A stretch of DNA of 64,000 nucleotides from Jiangella mangrovi (GCF_014204975.1 NZ_JACHMM010000001.1:6324037-6388036), one strand, 5' to 3'; positions 7,743-17,026 are shown, counted from the first letter of the stretch. The notes: generated by a model from the sequence alone, not told the origin. Numbers and translations: made by a program.

Positions 7743-9140
7743 TCACCCACCGTCCGTCAGTGACTCGATGAGACGGCCGCGCTCGAGCACGGCGTCCTGG
7801 GCCCGCAGTGTGTCCTGCAACCGCGTCACCTCGACCGAGGTGACGCCGTCGCCGGCCGCCGCCAGTGCCGCGAGGGTGCCGGCGGCGTGCCCGGTGACCA
7901 TGCAGACCGCCTGGCCGCGGGTCGAGCCGGCCGCCTCGTGCGTGGCCGAGATCGCCCGCCCGGCGACGACGAGCCCGCCGACGTCGACCGGAACCAGGCA
8001 GCGCACCGGAATGCCGAACGACCTGCGGATCGGCCAGAGCACCGAACCGCCGAGGCCCGGCTCCACGTCGTGGACGTCGAGGGGGTAGGCGCCGCGCCCG
8101 ATCTGGTCGTCGAAGCTGCGACCCTCCACCACGTCCTCCTGCGTGAGCGCGTAGCCCCCGCGGACCCGCCGTGTCTCCCGGATACCCACCTGGTGCGGGG
8201 CCGACACGATGCGCGAGTTCTCGAAGCCGGGGACGTAGCCGCGCAGGAACCGCATGACCTCGGCCATCTGCAGCGTGGTCTCGACGTCGGCACGGGTGAC
8301 GTCGTCGGGGTCGGTCCCGTCGACGCCGTGGACGCGGGTGACGTTGACGCCGACGTCGGACCGGCCGGGCAGCGTGTAGAGGCCGAGCCGCCAGCGCGGG
8401 ATGCTCCAGTGGCCGGCCGCGCGGGCCCGCCTGATGAGGTCGCCGAACGCCTCGATGGTGGCACCGGGCGTCGCGGCCAGCGTGTCGACGTCGTAGTCGC
8501 CGCCGCTCCAGCCCTTCGGCGGCTTGAGGTCCTCGGGGTGCTCGGACAGGTACTCGTAGACGCGCTTGAGGTCGACGTCGCCGACGCGGAAGATCCGGCT
8601 CGCCGGCTGGGTCTTGCGGTCGGCGTCGCGGCCGAACGTGTGCGCCCCGCCGGCCTTGGCCAGCACGTCGGCGTCGCCGGTCGTGTCGACGACGACGCGC
8701 GCGCCGATGGTGCGCACCCCCTGCTTCGTCGCGACGGTGAGGCCGGTGACGGCGCCGTTGCTGACGACCGCGTCGACCACGAGCGCGTGGTAGAGGATCT
8801 CGACGCCGGCCTCGACCGCCATCTCCAGCAGGACGATCTTCGCCATCTCGGGATCGTGACCCAGGATCGAGCCGAACTGCGGGTCCAGCGAGACGGGGGT
8901 CGCGCCGCCCTCGCGCTCCAGCCGGTCGACCAGCTCGCGCCCGACCCCGCCGAGCGCCCAGTGGCCCTCGGCGTCGGCGGCGCCGAGGAGGTTCATCCCC
9001 AGCGCGATGTTCCCGCCGAGGTACGAGTACGGCTCGACGACGAGCGTGCGGGCGCCGGTGCGGGCGGCGGCGATGGCGGCGCAGGCGCCGGCGGTACCTC
9101 CGCCGGCGACCACGACGTCGTAGTGATCCTGCGTCTTCAA
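7743..9140 (-). CDS. FAD-dependent oxidoreductase (FAD_oxidored family)
   Basis: This 465-residue flavoprotein begins with a Rossmann motif VVVAGGGTAGACAAIAAAR (residues ~9-27), then E in VVEPYSYLGGN for ribose binding. A second FAD motif, VDTTGDADVLAKAGG, is typical of the FAD_oxidored (PF12831) group, and GLVVAGRAISATHEAAGSTR near the C-terminus closes the FAD site. Related proteins are often encoded beside sugar importers and act on unknown polyols or organic acids. It is the first gene of an operon with two permeases and a binding protein, and is divergent from a LysR regulator, its likely controller. Confidence 0.88.
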   Translation of the reverse strand: MKTQDHYDVVVAGGGTAGACAAIAAARTGARTLVVEPYSYLGGNIALGMNLLGAADAEGHWALGGVGRELVDRLEREGGATPVSLDPQFGSILGHDPEMAKIVLLEMAVEAGVEILYHALVVDAVVSNGAVTGLTVATKQGVRTIGARVVVDTTGDADVLAKAGGAHTFGRDADRKTQPASRIFRVGDVDLKRVYEYLSEHPEDLKPPKGWSGGDYDVDTLAATPGATIEAFGDLIRRARAAGHWSIPRWRLGLYTLPGRSDVGVNVTRVHGVDGTDPDDVTRADVETTLQMAEVMRFLRGYVPGFENSRIVSAPHQVGIRETRRVRGGYALTQEDVVEGRSFDDQIGRGAYPLDVHDVEPGLGGSVLWPIRRSFGIPVRCLVPVDVGGLVVAGRAISATHEAAGSTRGQAVCMVTGHAAGTLAALAAAGDGVTSVEVTRLQDTLRAQDAVLERGRLIESLTDGG

Positions 9141-9207
9141 CGGGTCCTCCGCGGGATGGCTGTGCGTGCGGTTCCCTTGGAACCTAGGGCCGCCTCGGCT
9201 ATGCGGT

Positions 9208-9222
9208 CCAATACTGAATTGG
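9208..9222. promoter_or_regulatory. Candidate LysR operator in divergent promoter
   Basis: CCAAT-ACTGA-ATTGG is a 15-bp palindrome with 5-bp arms, in the short AT-richer gap between the FAD oxidoreductase operon and the lysR gene. LysR proteins bind such T-N11-A-like dyads to control the divergent gene and themselves. A CATAAT at 9224-9229 could be a -10 box for the regulator gene. Confidence 0.45.
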
Positions 9223-9244
9223 TCATAATTGATAACTTGCGAGC

Positions 9245-10117
9245 ATGGACATCGAGATGCGCCTGCTCCGGTCCTTCACCGTCGTCGCCGAGGAGCTGCA
9301 CTTCAGCAGGGCGGCCGAGCGGCTGCGCGTGAGCCAGCCCGCGCTGAGCCGGCAGATCCGTGACCTGGAGCGACGCATCGGAGCCGACCTGTTGGTCCGC
9401 GACACCCGCACCGTCGCGCTGACCGAGTGCGGCCGGCTGCTGCACCGCGAGGCGACTCGGCTGCTGGCCGACCTCGAGCGCACGGTGGAGCGGGTCCGCG
9501 GCGCCGGGCGCGGCGACGTCGGTCACCTGTTCGTCGGCGTCATCGGCTCGTCGATCGACTCGTTCGTCGTGCCGACGCTGCAGACCGTGCGACGGCGGCA
9601 TCCCCGGCTGACGTTCACGCTCATCGACCGGCCTTGGGTCGAGCAGGCGGCGGGGCTGGAGAACGGCGACGACGACCTCGCCTTCGTCCGCGACCTCCCG
9701 CCCGGCGCACCCTGGACGACGGCGCACGTGGCGACCGAGCCGGTGTGCCTGGTCGTCCCCGCCGACCACCCGTTCGCCGGCCGGGCCCTGGTGCTCCGGT
9801 CGGAGCTGCCGCAGATCGCCGAGACGCCGTTCCTCACCAACCCGTCGTGGATGGCGACGCACTGCCGCGACTGGCCGTTCGAGCCGCGCGTCACCGACGA
9901 GATGGGCGCGACACACGGCATCTTCTCACTGGTCAGGGCGCACTTCGGCATCTCGTTCATGCCGGCCAGCTACGCCTCCTGGGGCGACGACGGACTCTCC
10001 TTCGTCCCGGTCGAGGGCCACTCCAGCACGCTCGTCGTCGCCTGGCGCGCCAACCGCCACTCCGCCGCCCACGACGTGTTCCTCAGCGCCCTCCCCGCCG
10101 AGACCGCCGGTCCGTGA
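9245..10117 (+). CDS. LysR-family transcriptional regulator
   Basis: This 290-residue LysR regulator has its DNA-binding helix-turn-helix in residues ~5-60 (MRLLRSFTVVAEELHFSRAA, LRVSQPALSRQIRDLE) and an effector domain after residue ~90. It is transcribed divergently from the FAD oxidoreductase/importer operon across a 104-bp gap and is the obvious candidate regulator. No strong SD precedes the ATG. The effector is probably the imported compound or its oxidation product (inference). Confidence 0.9.
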   Translation: MDIEMRLLRSFTVVAEELHFSRAAERLRVSQPALSRQIRDLERRIGADLLVRDTRTVALTECGRLLHREATRLLADLERTVERVRGAGRGDVGHLFVGVIGSSIDSFVVPTLQTVRRRHPRLTFTLIDRPWVEQAAGLENGDDDLAFVRDLPPGAPWTTAHVATEPVCLVVPADHPFAGRALVLRSELPQIAETPFLTNPSWMATHCRDWPFEPRVTDEMGATHGIFSLVRAHFGISFMPASYASWGDDGLSFVPVEGHSSTLVVAWRANRHSAAHDVFLSALPAETAGP

Positions 10118-10146
10118 TCGCCGTGGGGGTACGTCGGTACCAGGTG

Positions 10147-10195
10147 TTGACAGGACGGAAACCGGTGTCCATCATTGCCACGGAAACCGGTTTCC
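10147..10195 (+). promoter_or_regulatory. Promoter with two LacI-type operators before importer/acyl-CoA operon
   Basis: A consensus -35 TTGACA is at 10147-10152. With a 17-bp spacer the -10 would be CATCAT (10170-10175), which is weak. GGAAACCGGTTTCC at 10182-10195 is a perfect 14-bp palindrome with central CG, a classic LacI-family operator. GGAAACCGGTGTCC at 10157-10170 matches it with one change and fills the -35/-10 spacer. The centres are 25 bp apart. A repressor bound here would block transcription, and the LacI gene at the end of the same operon (19317) is the likely repressor. Confidence 0.8.
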
Positions 10196-10246
10196 ACAGC
10201 CGGACGACACCGCAACACACCGCACGATGTCGCCAAAGGAGGCCAC

Positions 10247-11620
10247 ATGCGCGCGAAGGGCCGAGGCACCGTCCTGGTCGCCGCCTCGTCGCTGGCGCTG
10301 GCGTCGTCACTCGCACTGGCGAGCTGTGGCGGTGACTCCACGGCCGAGGACGGCCGTGTCGAGATCACCGTCTGGCACACCGAGTCGACGCCCACGACCG
10401 TCGAGGCGCTGGACGAGATCATCGCCGACTACGAAGCCGCCAACCCCGGCGTGACCGTCTCGCAGGAGTCGGTCGGCTGGGGCGATCTGCAGGTGAAGTT
10501 CCAGGCGGCGCTGGCCGCCGGTGACCTGCCGGAGATCACCCAGGTCGAGCCGATGTTCGTCCGCACGCTCTACTCGCAGGACCTGCTGGTGCCGCTCGAC
10601 GGCGTGGTCGACTCGCTGGGCGACGACTACCTGCCGGAGCTGCGCGACATGTTCGCGCTGCCCGACGGTCACGACTACGGCGTCGTGCACGCGTGGGGCA
10701 CCGACTCCGTCGTCTACCGCGCCGACCTGTACGCGAACGCGCCCGGCGCCGGCACGCCCGAGGACCTCGAGACGTGGGACGACTCCGTCGAGCAGTGGCA
10801 GGCCGTGTCCGAGGCGAACGACGACGCCTACGGCCTGATGCTCGCCGGCGACGCCGCCCACAACGTCAACGAGGAGACCTACCTCTGGCTCGGGTCGAAC
10901 GGCGGGCGCCTGTTCGACGACGACGGCCACGTCACCATCGACACGCAGGAGATGCGTGAGGTGCTCGAGTACTGGGTCGAGCTGCGCGACAGCGGGGCGC
11001 TGTCGCCGGCGTGGTCGTCGCAGACCTACGCCGACAGCCTGAGCGCCCTGGCCCTCGGCGAGGCCGCCACCATCTTCTCGTTCGGCCGGGCCACGTACAC
11101 GTTCGAGGACCAGGCGCCGGACCTCGTGCCGGGCGAGGACATCAAGGTCACCGCAAACCGCCCGGTCGGCCCGTCCGGCGATGAGTGGATCACCCAGCTC
11201 GACGCCGAGCCGTGGGTCGTCTTCAAGGACTCCCCCGACGCCGATGCGGCCTCCGACTTCCTCGAGTTCTTCTTCGAGCGCCAGAACTACCTGCGCTGGA
11301 TCGGCTCCGTCCCGACGCAGCTGCTGCCGGTGCGGGCGTCGCTCTTCGACGATCCCGAGTACCAGGCACTGCCCGAGGTGCGGAACTGGGGCTTCTGGAT
11401 CGACCAGCAGCGCCAGATGCTCGAGACCGGCCGGGCCTACCCCCTCATGGTGACGCGGCCGTCCGACCTCGAGCTGCCGTACCTGAGCGACCTCTACGGC
11501 TCGGAGATCCTCGTCGACATGGTCATGGAGGTCGTCGAGGGCGGCAAGGACATCGACGAGGCCATGTCCGACGCCCAGGCCCGCGCCGACGAGCTCCTCT
11601 CCCCCCTGTACGCCGACTGA
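10247..11620 (+). CDS. ABC importer substrate-binding lipoprotein (CUT1 type)
   Basis: This 457-residue solute-binding lipoprotein has signal peptide residues 1-26 ending in the lipobox LASC, followed by an acidic linker. Family marks are ITVWHTES, YEAANPGVTVSQESV and LPEITQVEP. The start was set at 10247 because AAAGGAGG lies 4 bases upstream; a longer frame from 10175 would cover the operator. It is the first gene of a ten-gene operon that continues into acyl-CoA enzymes, so the ligand may be an acid or an acylated sugar rather than a plain sugar (inference). Confidence 0.93.
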   Translation: MRAKGRGTVLVAASSLALASSLALASCGGDSTAEDGRVEITVWHTESTPTTVEALDEIIADYEAANPGVTVSQESVGWGDLQVKFQAALAAGDLPEITQVEPMFVRTLYSQDLLVPLDGVVDSLGDDYLPELRDMFALPDGHDYGVVHAWGTDSVVYRADLYANAPGAGTPEDLETWDDSVEQWQAVSEANDDAYGLMLAGDAAHNVNEETYLWLGSNGGRLFDDDGHVTIDTQEMREVLEYWVELRDSGALSPAWSSQTYADSLSALALGEAATIFSFGRATYTFEDQAPDLVPGEDIKVTANRPVGPSGDEWITQLDAEPWVVFKDSPDADAASDFLEFFFERQNYLRWIGSVPTQLLPVRASLFDDPEYQALPEVRNWGFWIDQQRQMLETGRAYPLMVTRPSDLELPYLSDLYGSEILVDMVMEVVEGGKDIDEAMSDAQARADELLSPLYAD

Positions 11621-11655
11621 CCAGCGCACAACCGACCAGCGCGAAGGGAACGACG

Positions 11656-12600
11656 ATGTCTCTGACGCGAACGACGACGACCGGCGCCCCGGCCGTGAAT
11701 ACCGAGCCCCGGGCGAGCGCCCCACGCCGGCGCATGCCGGGCTGGTTCTGGGGCGCGCTGCTGCTGAGCCCGGCGTTCCTCCTGGTGCTCGGCGTCATCG
11801 CGGCGCCGATCGCCTACCTGGTGCGGCTCAGCTTCACCGACGCCCACGCCTACCTGCCGAAGTTCAGCTCGGTCGGGTTCGACAACTACGCCGCGCTGCT
11901 GCGCGCGCCGCACTTCTGGGACAGCGTCCGCACGACGGTCTGGTACGCCGGGCTGACGGTGGGCCTGCAGCTCGTGCTCGGCGTGCTGATCGCGCTGATG
12001 CTGCACCAGCGGTTCCGCGGCCGCGGCGTCGTGCGGCTGGTCGCGCTGGCGCCGTACATGGTGCCGTCGATCGTGGTGGCGCTGGTGTGGCGCTGGCTGC
12101 TCGACCCGACCACCGGCGCCTACTCGTGGGCGATCGACAAGGTCTGGCCCGGCTCGGAGCCGCCGAACCTGCTCAGCCCGAACCTGATCTTCTGGTCGCT
12201 GATCGCGGTGTCGGTGTGGATGTTCACGCCGTTCATCGTCATCAGCGTGCTGGCTCGGCTGCAGACCATCGACCCGTCGGTCGTCGAGGCGGCGACCGTC
12301 GACGGCGCCGGGGCGTGGCGGCGGTTCTGGCACATCGTGCTGCCGGAGCTCAAGCCCGTGCTCTACACGCTGATCCTGCTGCGCTTCATGTTCATGTTCA
12401 CGAAGTTCGACGTGGTGTACCTCTTCGCCGGGACGGGGACCGAGGTGCGCACCCTGCCGGTGCTGACGTTCCAGCGGATCTTCGGCGAGGCGCGGCTGGG
12501 CTCCGGCGCCGCCGTCGCGATGGTGCTGTTCGTGCTGCTGCTGATCTTCACCACGGTCTACCTGCGCACGCTCTACCGCGAGAGGGAGGAGACGGCATGA
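11656..12600 (+). CDS. Carbohydrate ABC transporter permease, MalF-like
   Basis: This 314-residue permease has about six helices and the EAA loop VEAATVDGAGAWRRFWHIVLP. GAAGGGAACG before the ATG supports the start. It lies 35 bp after the binding-protein gene, and its stop overlaps the next permease (ATGA). No ATPase gene is in the operon. Confidence 0.93.
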   Translation: MSLTRTTTTGAPAVNTEPRASAPRRRMPGWFWGALLLSPAFLLVLGVIAAPIAYLVRLSFTDAHAYLPKFSSVGFDNYAALLRAPHFWDSVRTTVWYAGLTVGLQLVLGVLIALMLHQRFRGRGVVRLVALAPYMVPSIVVALVWRWLLDPTTGAYSWAIDKVWPGSEPPNLLSPNLIFWSLIAVSVWMFTPFIVISVLARLQTIDPSVVEAATVDGAGAWRRFWHIVLPELKPVLYTLILLRFMFMFTKFDVVYLFAGTGTEVRTLPVLTFQRIFGEARLGSGAAVAMVLFVLLLIFTTVYLRTLYREREETA

Positions 12601-13436
12601 CCGCCGCCCTGCACCGGCTGAGCCGGGTCCGCTGGTACCTCGTCATCGGCATCGTGGTGCTGGTCGTGATCAACGGCTTCCCGTTCTACTGGATGGCGCT
12701 GACCTCGGTGAAGCCGGGGACGGAGCTGTTCGCGTTCCCGCCGCGGTTCATCACGACGGCGCCGGACTTCAGTGGCTTCGAGCGGCTCTTCGAGACCACG
12801 AACTTCCTCACGTACGCCAAGAACAGCCTGATCATCGCGACGGGCGCGACGGTGGTGTCGGTGGTGGTGTCCGCGCTGGCGGCCTACGGGCTGACGCGGT
12901 TCCCGTTCCCCGGCAGCCGGGCTTTCAGCACGGCGATCCTCTACGCGTACACCTTCGCGCCGATCGTCATCGTCGTGCCGCTGTACGGGATGTTCCGCGA
13001 GGCCGGGCTCATCAACAGCCACCTCGGCATGATCCTGGCCTACGCCTCGTTCGGCGTGCCGTTCAGCCTGTGGCTGCTGCAGCCGTTCTTCCGCGCCATC
13101 CCGGGCGAGCTCGAGGAGGCGGCGTTCGTCGACGGCGCCAACCGGGTGAAGAGCGCGTGGTACGTCGTGTTCCCGCAGGCGCTTCCCGGGCTGATCGCGG
13201 TCTCGGTCTTCACGTTCCTGCTGGCCTGGGAGGACTACCTGTTCGCCCGGGTGCTGATCACCGAGGACGAGCTGAAGACGCTGCCCATCGCGCTGCACGA
13301 CCTCTACAACGCCAGCCTGCAGGACTGGCCGCTGCTCATGGCGGCCGCCGTCCTCATCAACGTGCCCGTCCTCATCGCGTTCCTCTTCGTCCAGAAGTAC
13401 CTGGTCGCGGGCTGGGGCGCGGGGGCCATCAAGTAA
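12597..13436 (+). CDS. Carbohydrate ABC transporter permease, MalG-like
   Basis: This 279-residue MalG-type permease has about six helices. The EAA loop is EEAAFVDGANRVKSAWYVVFP, and LAWEDYLFARVLI stands where most CUT1 permeases have WNEF. Together with the preceding two genes it forms an importer lacking its own ATPase. The enoyl-CoA hydratase gene follows after 26 bp with its own AGAAGGAG site, so import and CoA-linked breakdown share a transcript. Confidence 0.93.
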   Translation: MTAALHRLSRVRWYLVIGIVVLVVINGFPFYWMALTSVKPGTELFAFPPRFITTAPDFSGFERLFETTNFLTYAKNSLIIATGATVVSVVVSALAAYGLTRFPFPGSRAFSTAILYAYTFAPIVIVVPLYGMFREAGLINSHLGMILAYASFGVPFSLWLLQPFFRAIPGELEEAAFVDGANRVKSAWYVVFPQALPGLIAVSVFTFLLAWEDYLFARVLITEDELKTLPIALHDLYNASLQDWPLLMAAAVLINVPVLIAFLFVQKYLVAGWGAGAIK

Positions 13437-13462
13437 GTCGTTCGCCGCAGAGAAGGAGTCGC

Positions 13463-14236
13463 ATGTACGTCGGTTACGAGGTCCGCGAGGGGACCGCCTG
13501 GATCCGGATCGAGCGCCCGGAGAAGCTGAACGCGCTCGACCTGTCCGGGTGGCACGCCATCACGGACCACCTGACGCGCGCGGCCGACGAGGCGCCCGGC
13601 CCGGTGGTGCTGACGGGGACAGGGCGCGCGTTCTGTGCCGGCGACGACATCGCCACCTTCCAGGAGCACGCCACGCCCGAGCAGGGCATGGACTTCTTCA
13701 TCGGCGGGCTCTACCGGACCGTCGAGGCGATCGCCCTGCACCCGTATCCAGTGATCGCCGCCGTCAACGGACTGGCCTTCGGCGGCGGGTGCGAGCTGGT
13801 GCTGGTCAGCGACCTCGCCATCGCGTCCGACGGCGCCACCTTCAGCCTGCCGGAGGGCCGCATCGGCGCCTGGGCGACCATCGCCGTCGGCGTCGCGCCG
13901 CACGTCACCGGGCGCAAGCCGTTCGGCGAGCTCGTCTACGAGATGGGCCGGCTCGACGCCGAGGAGGCCCGCCGGATCGGCCTCGTCAACCGCGTCGTCC
14001 CGGCCGCGGAGCTGGAGGCCGAGGTCGCCGCGGCCGTCGGGCGCATCCGCGCCGCGTCACCGCACGCGGTCCGGATGACCAAGCGCTTCCTCAACGAGGA
14101 GCTGGTCGCCGTCGGGCTGCCGAAGGTCCGGCGGGCGCTGACGGCGCTGGTCGAGGAGACCCTGCCCACGCACGACCTCCGGGAGGGCACCGCCGCCTTC
14201 CTCGAGAAGCGCGCGCCGGTCTTCGACGGGAGGTGA
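13463..14236 (+). CDS. Enoyl-CoA hydratase/isomerase (crotonase fold)
   Basis: This 257-residue crotonase-family enzyme probably adds water to a 2-enoyl-CoA. The oxyanion-hole segments AFCAGDDI and GGGCEL are present, as are both acidic residues of true hydratases (Glu in GGGCEL and Glu in LPEGRIG). IRIERPEKLNALD is the family's N-terminal signature. AGAAGGAG lies 7 bases before the ATG. The operon also holds a MaoC-type hydratase, so this one may act on a different intermediate or as an isomerase or lyase. Confidence 0.9.
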   Translation: MYVGYEVREGTAWIRIERPEKLNALDLSGWHAITDHLTRAADEAPGPVVLTGTGRAFCAGDDIATFQEHATPEQGMDFFIGGLYRTVEAIALHPYPVIAAVNGLAFGGGCELVLVSDLAIASDGATFSLPEGRIGAWATIAVGVAPHVTGRKPFGELVYEMGRLDAEEARRIGLVNRVVPAAELEAEVAAAVGRIRAASPHAVRMTKRFLNEELVAVGLPKVRRALTALVEETLPTHDLREGTAAFLEKRAPVFDGR

Positions 14237-14241
14237 GCGAC

Positions 14242-15429
14242 GTGCAGAGTCTTCCGCTGACCGGCATCCGGGTCCTCGACTTCGCCCACATGATGCAGGG
14301 CCCGTGGGCCGCCGAGATGCTCGGCGACCTCGGCGCCGACGTCATCAAGGTCGAGGTCGTGGGCAGCGGCGAACGCGGCCGGCAGTCCGGCACCACCTTC
14401 CTCAACGGCGTCAGCGCACAGTTCCTCGCGATGAACCGGAACAAGCGCTCGGTCGCCGTCGACCTCAAGACCGCCGCCGGCCTGCGGGTGGCCGAGGCGC
14501 TGGTCGGAACCGCCGACGTGCTGATCCAGAACTTCCGTCCCGGAGTCATGGAGCGGCTCGGCCTGGGCGTCGACCGGGTGCGGGAGTTGAACCCGTCACT
14601 CGTCTACTGCACGGCCAGCGGGTACGGCGCCGACGTGCCGGACCCGCGCAAGCCCGGCCAGGACCTGCTCGCCCAGGCCCGCACCGGCGCGCTCTGGCTC
14701 ACCGGCACCGCCGAGGACCCGCCGACGCCGGCCGGCCCGTTCGTGGCCGACGTGCACGCCGCGACCATGCTGGCGCTCGGCGCGACGGCGGCGCTGGTCG
14801 AGCGGGTGCGGACCGGGCGCGGCCGGCTGGTCGAGGTCGACCTGGTCGGCGCGATGCTGCACCAGACCGTCCAGGAGGTGGTCGCGACGGTGAACTCCGG
14901 CGAGCCGCCGACTCGCCCGTCGTCGGTCCCGGGAAGCGCCTACATCGAGGCGCCCTACGGCGTGCACGCGACCGCCGACGGCTACGTCGCCATATCCCTG
15001 ACGACCATGGAGGCGCTGGCCGAGGCCCTGGACGCGCGGGAGATCCTGGAGAAGTTCCCCGACAAGGAGGCCGCGACGGCCGGGCGCGACGAGCTGAACG
15101 CACTGGTCAGCGCCCTGGTCGCCACGCGGCCGGCGCAGGAGGTGCTGGACGCGCTCGACGCCGCCGGGGTCTGGTGCGCCCCGGTCAACGACCACCGCGC
15201 CATGACCACCGACCCCTACGTCCGCTGGGACCGGCGCCGGCTCGAGGTCGAACACGCCGTCGCCGGCACCGTCGAGCTGGTCGGCAACCCCATCACGCTC
15301 GACGGCGACCAGCTGCCGGCCCGCCGCCCCGCTCCCCTGCTCGGCGAGCACACCGCCGAGCTGTTGGCCGAGCTCGGCCTCGACGCCGACGAACTGGTGG
15401 CCGACGGCGTCGTGGAGGTGCCCCGATGA
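14242..15429 (+). CDS. CaiB/BaiF-type (family III) CoA-transferase
   Basis: This 395-residue family III CoA-transferase moves CoA between an acyl-CoA and a free acid. Signatures are GIRVLDFAHMMQGPWAAEMLG at the N-terminus, NRNKRSVAVDLK, and the catalytic aspartate in KPGQDLLAQA. GTG at 14242 was chosen because GGGAGG ends 8 bases before it; an in-frame GTG at 14233 also exists. It overlaps the MaoC gene by ATGA. It probably activates the imported or oxidised acid to its CoA ester. Confidence 0.92.
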   Translation: MQSLPLTGIRVLDFAHMMQGPWAAEMLGDLGADVIKVEVVGSGERGRQSGTTFLNGVSAQFLAMNRNKRSVAVDLKTAAGLRVAEALVGTADVLIQNFRPGVMERLGLGVDRVRELNPSLVYCTASGYGADVPDPRKPGQDLLAQARTGALWLTGTAEDPPTPAGPFVADVHAATMLALGATAALVERVRTGRGRLVEVDLVGAMLHQTVQEVVATVNSGEPPTRPSSVPGSAYIEAPYGVHATADGYVAISLTTMEALAEALDAREILEKFPDKEAATAGRDELNALVSALVATRPAQEVLDALDAAGVWCAPVNDHRAMTTDPYVRWDRRRLEVEHAVAGTVELVGNPITLDGDQLPARRPAPLLGEHTAELLAELGLDADELVADGVVEVPR

Positions 15430-15860
15430 CCACCACGTCCTGGTTCCCGCCGGTCGGGGCGCGCAGCACGTACCGCAAGACCGTCACTGAGTCCGACGTC
15501 GGCCTGTTCGCCGGCATCACCGGCGACTTCGCGCCGCAGCACACCGACGACGAGTACATGCGCTCCCGTCCGCAGGGCCGGCGCATCGCGCACGGCGTGC
15601 TGACGCTGGGCCTGACGTCGACGGCGGCGGCCCGGCTCTGCGAGGCGCATGGCGTGACGGCGGTGTCCTACGGCTACGACCGGGTCCGGTTCCTGCGCCC
15701 GGTCTACCTCGGCGACACCGTGACCGTCGACTACGTCATCGACCGCGTCGACGCCGAGGCGCGCAAGGCGTTCGCGGCGATGACGGCGACCACGGGCGGC
15801 GAGCCGGTCCTCGTTGGGACCCACGTCCTCTACTGCTACCCGCCGGAGGGAGACGCCTGA
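15426..15860 (+). CDS. MaoC-like (R)-specific enoyl-CoA hydratase
   Basis: This 144-residue single hot-dog protein carries the hydratase-2 motif GDFAPQHTDDEYM with the catalytic Asp and His, and RRIAHGVLTLG on the dimer helix. It would hydrate a trans-2-enoyl-CoA to the (R)-3-hydroxy form or act as a mesaconyl-type dehydratase. It is coupled at both ends: ATGA with the CoA-transferase and TGATG with the acyl-CoA dehydrogenase. Confidence 0.9.
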   Translation: MTTTSWFPPVGARSTYRKTVTESDVGLFAGITGDFAPQHTDDEYMRSRPQGRRIAHGVLTLGLTSTAAARLCEAHGVTAVSYGYDRVRFLRPVYLGDTVTVDYVIDRVDAEARKAFAAMTATTGGEPVLVGTHVLYCYPPEGDA

Positions 15861-17026
15861 TGCTGGATGCCGTCGACCACTTCATCGAGACGCGGGTGGC
15901 GCCGGCCGCCCGGGCCATCGACGCCGACGCCGACTTCTTCCCCGACCTGCTGACCGGTGCGGCGGCGCTCGGGCTGCAGGGACTCGTGCACGACGGCGCC
16001 GGCTCGCTCGACGTGTCGCGCATGGACCTCGCCCGCGAGGTGACCGAGCGCATCTCGGTGCACAGCCCGGCGGTGGCGCTGGGCGTCGCCGGGGCGCGGC
16101 TGTCGGCGTACCTGCTGGCCAAGTACGCGCCGGCGCACCTGCGGGAGCGGTGGGTGGCCTCGACGCTCGCGGCGCGGACGTACGGCTCGTTCGCCATCAC
16201 CGAACCCGACGCCGGCACCGACGTGCGCGCGCTCAGCACCGTCGCGATCCCCGACGGCGACCACTACCTGCTGAGCGGGCACAAGTGCTGGGTCGGGTTC
16301 GCGCCGGTGGCGGACGTCGCGATCGTGCTGGCGAAGGTCGGCACGACGAACCGAGATGCCCCGATGGTCGCGCTCGTCGTCGACATGGCCTCCCCCGGCG
16401 CATCCGGGCGGCCCGGACCTGCGCTGTCCGGTTTCCGCGGCATGCCCAACGGCGAGCTGCACTTCGACGCGGTCCGGGTGCCGCGCGGCGACCGGCTCGA
16501 CGTCGAGGGGTTCGCCGGCATGATGGACGGCCTCAACATGGCCCGCATCGACGCCGCCGCCTACGCGTGCGGACTGCTGCGCGGATCGCTGCTGGTCAGT
16601 CTCGCGCGGGCCAACGCGCGGCAGGCGTTCGGCCGGTCGATCGGCGACCTGCAGGTCATCCAGCGCAAGCTCGGCCGCATGGCCGCCGACTACCGCGCCG
16701 CCCGCGAGCTGACCCGGCGCGCGGCCGAGTCGTTCGCCCTCGGCGGTGGCGGCGACCAGGACGTCGTGTCGATGGCCAAGATGTTCGCCTCCGACGCCGC
16801 CCGCCGGCACACCGACGAGGCGATGCAGATCCACGGCGCCCTGGGCGTCGTCGCCGACGAGGACGTCAACCGCATGCACCGCGACGCCAAGGTCACGCAG
16901 ATCTTCGACGGCACCAGCGAGATCCACGAGACCATGCTCGGTCGCCGGGCGCTGCGGATGCTGGCGCGCGGCGAGCCGCTCACGGCGTTCCTCGGTTCCG
17001 ACACCCTCGAGGAGGCCCGCGTATGA
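15860..17026 (+). CDS. Acyl-CoA dehydrogenase
   Basis: This 388-residue flavin-dependent acyl-CoA dehydrogenase introduces a C2=C3 double bond. Visible are FAITEPDAGTDV (FAD/substrate loop), RQAFGRSIGDLQVIQ, and EAMQIHGALGVV. The C-terminal catalytic segment reads IFDGTSEIHETMLGR. The residue that is Glu in many family members (YEGT) is Asp here, which may alter activity or substrate. The N-terminal helical domain is somewhat short. It sits between the MaoC hydratase (TGATG overlap) and an SDR (ATGA overlap). Confidence 0.9.
   Translation: MLDAVDHFIETRVAPAARAIDADADFFPDLLTGAAALGLQGLVHDGAGSLDVSRMDLAREVTERISVHSPAVALGVAGARLSAYLLAKYAPAHLRERWVASTLAARTYGSFAITEPDAGTDVRALSTVAIPDGDHYLLSGHKCWVGFAPVADVAIVLAKVGTTNRDAPMVALVVDMASPGASGRPGPALSGFRGMPNGELHFDAVRVPRGDRLDVEGFAGMMDGLNMARIDAAAYACGLLRGSLLVSLARANARQAFGRSIGDLQVIQRKLGRMAADYRAARELTRRAAESFALGGGGDQDVVSMAKMFASDAARRHTDEAMQIHGALGVVADEDVNRMHRDAKVTQIFDGTSEIHETMLGRRALRMLARGEPLTAFLGSDTLEEARV

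Noticed and set aside
14233-14241. Alternative GTG start of the CaiB-type CoA-transferase
   Set aside because: The GGGAGG site directly abuts it, leaving no spacing; the GTG at 14242 has normal spacing.
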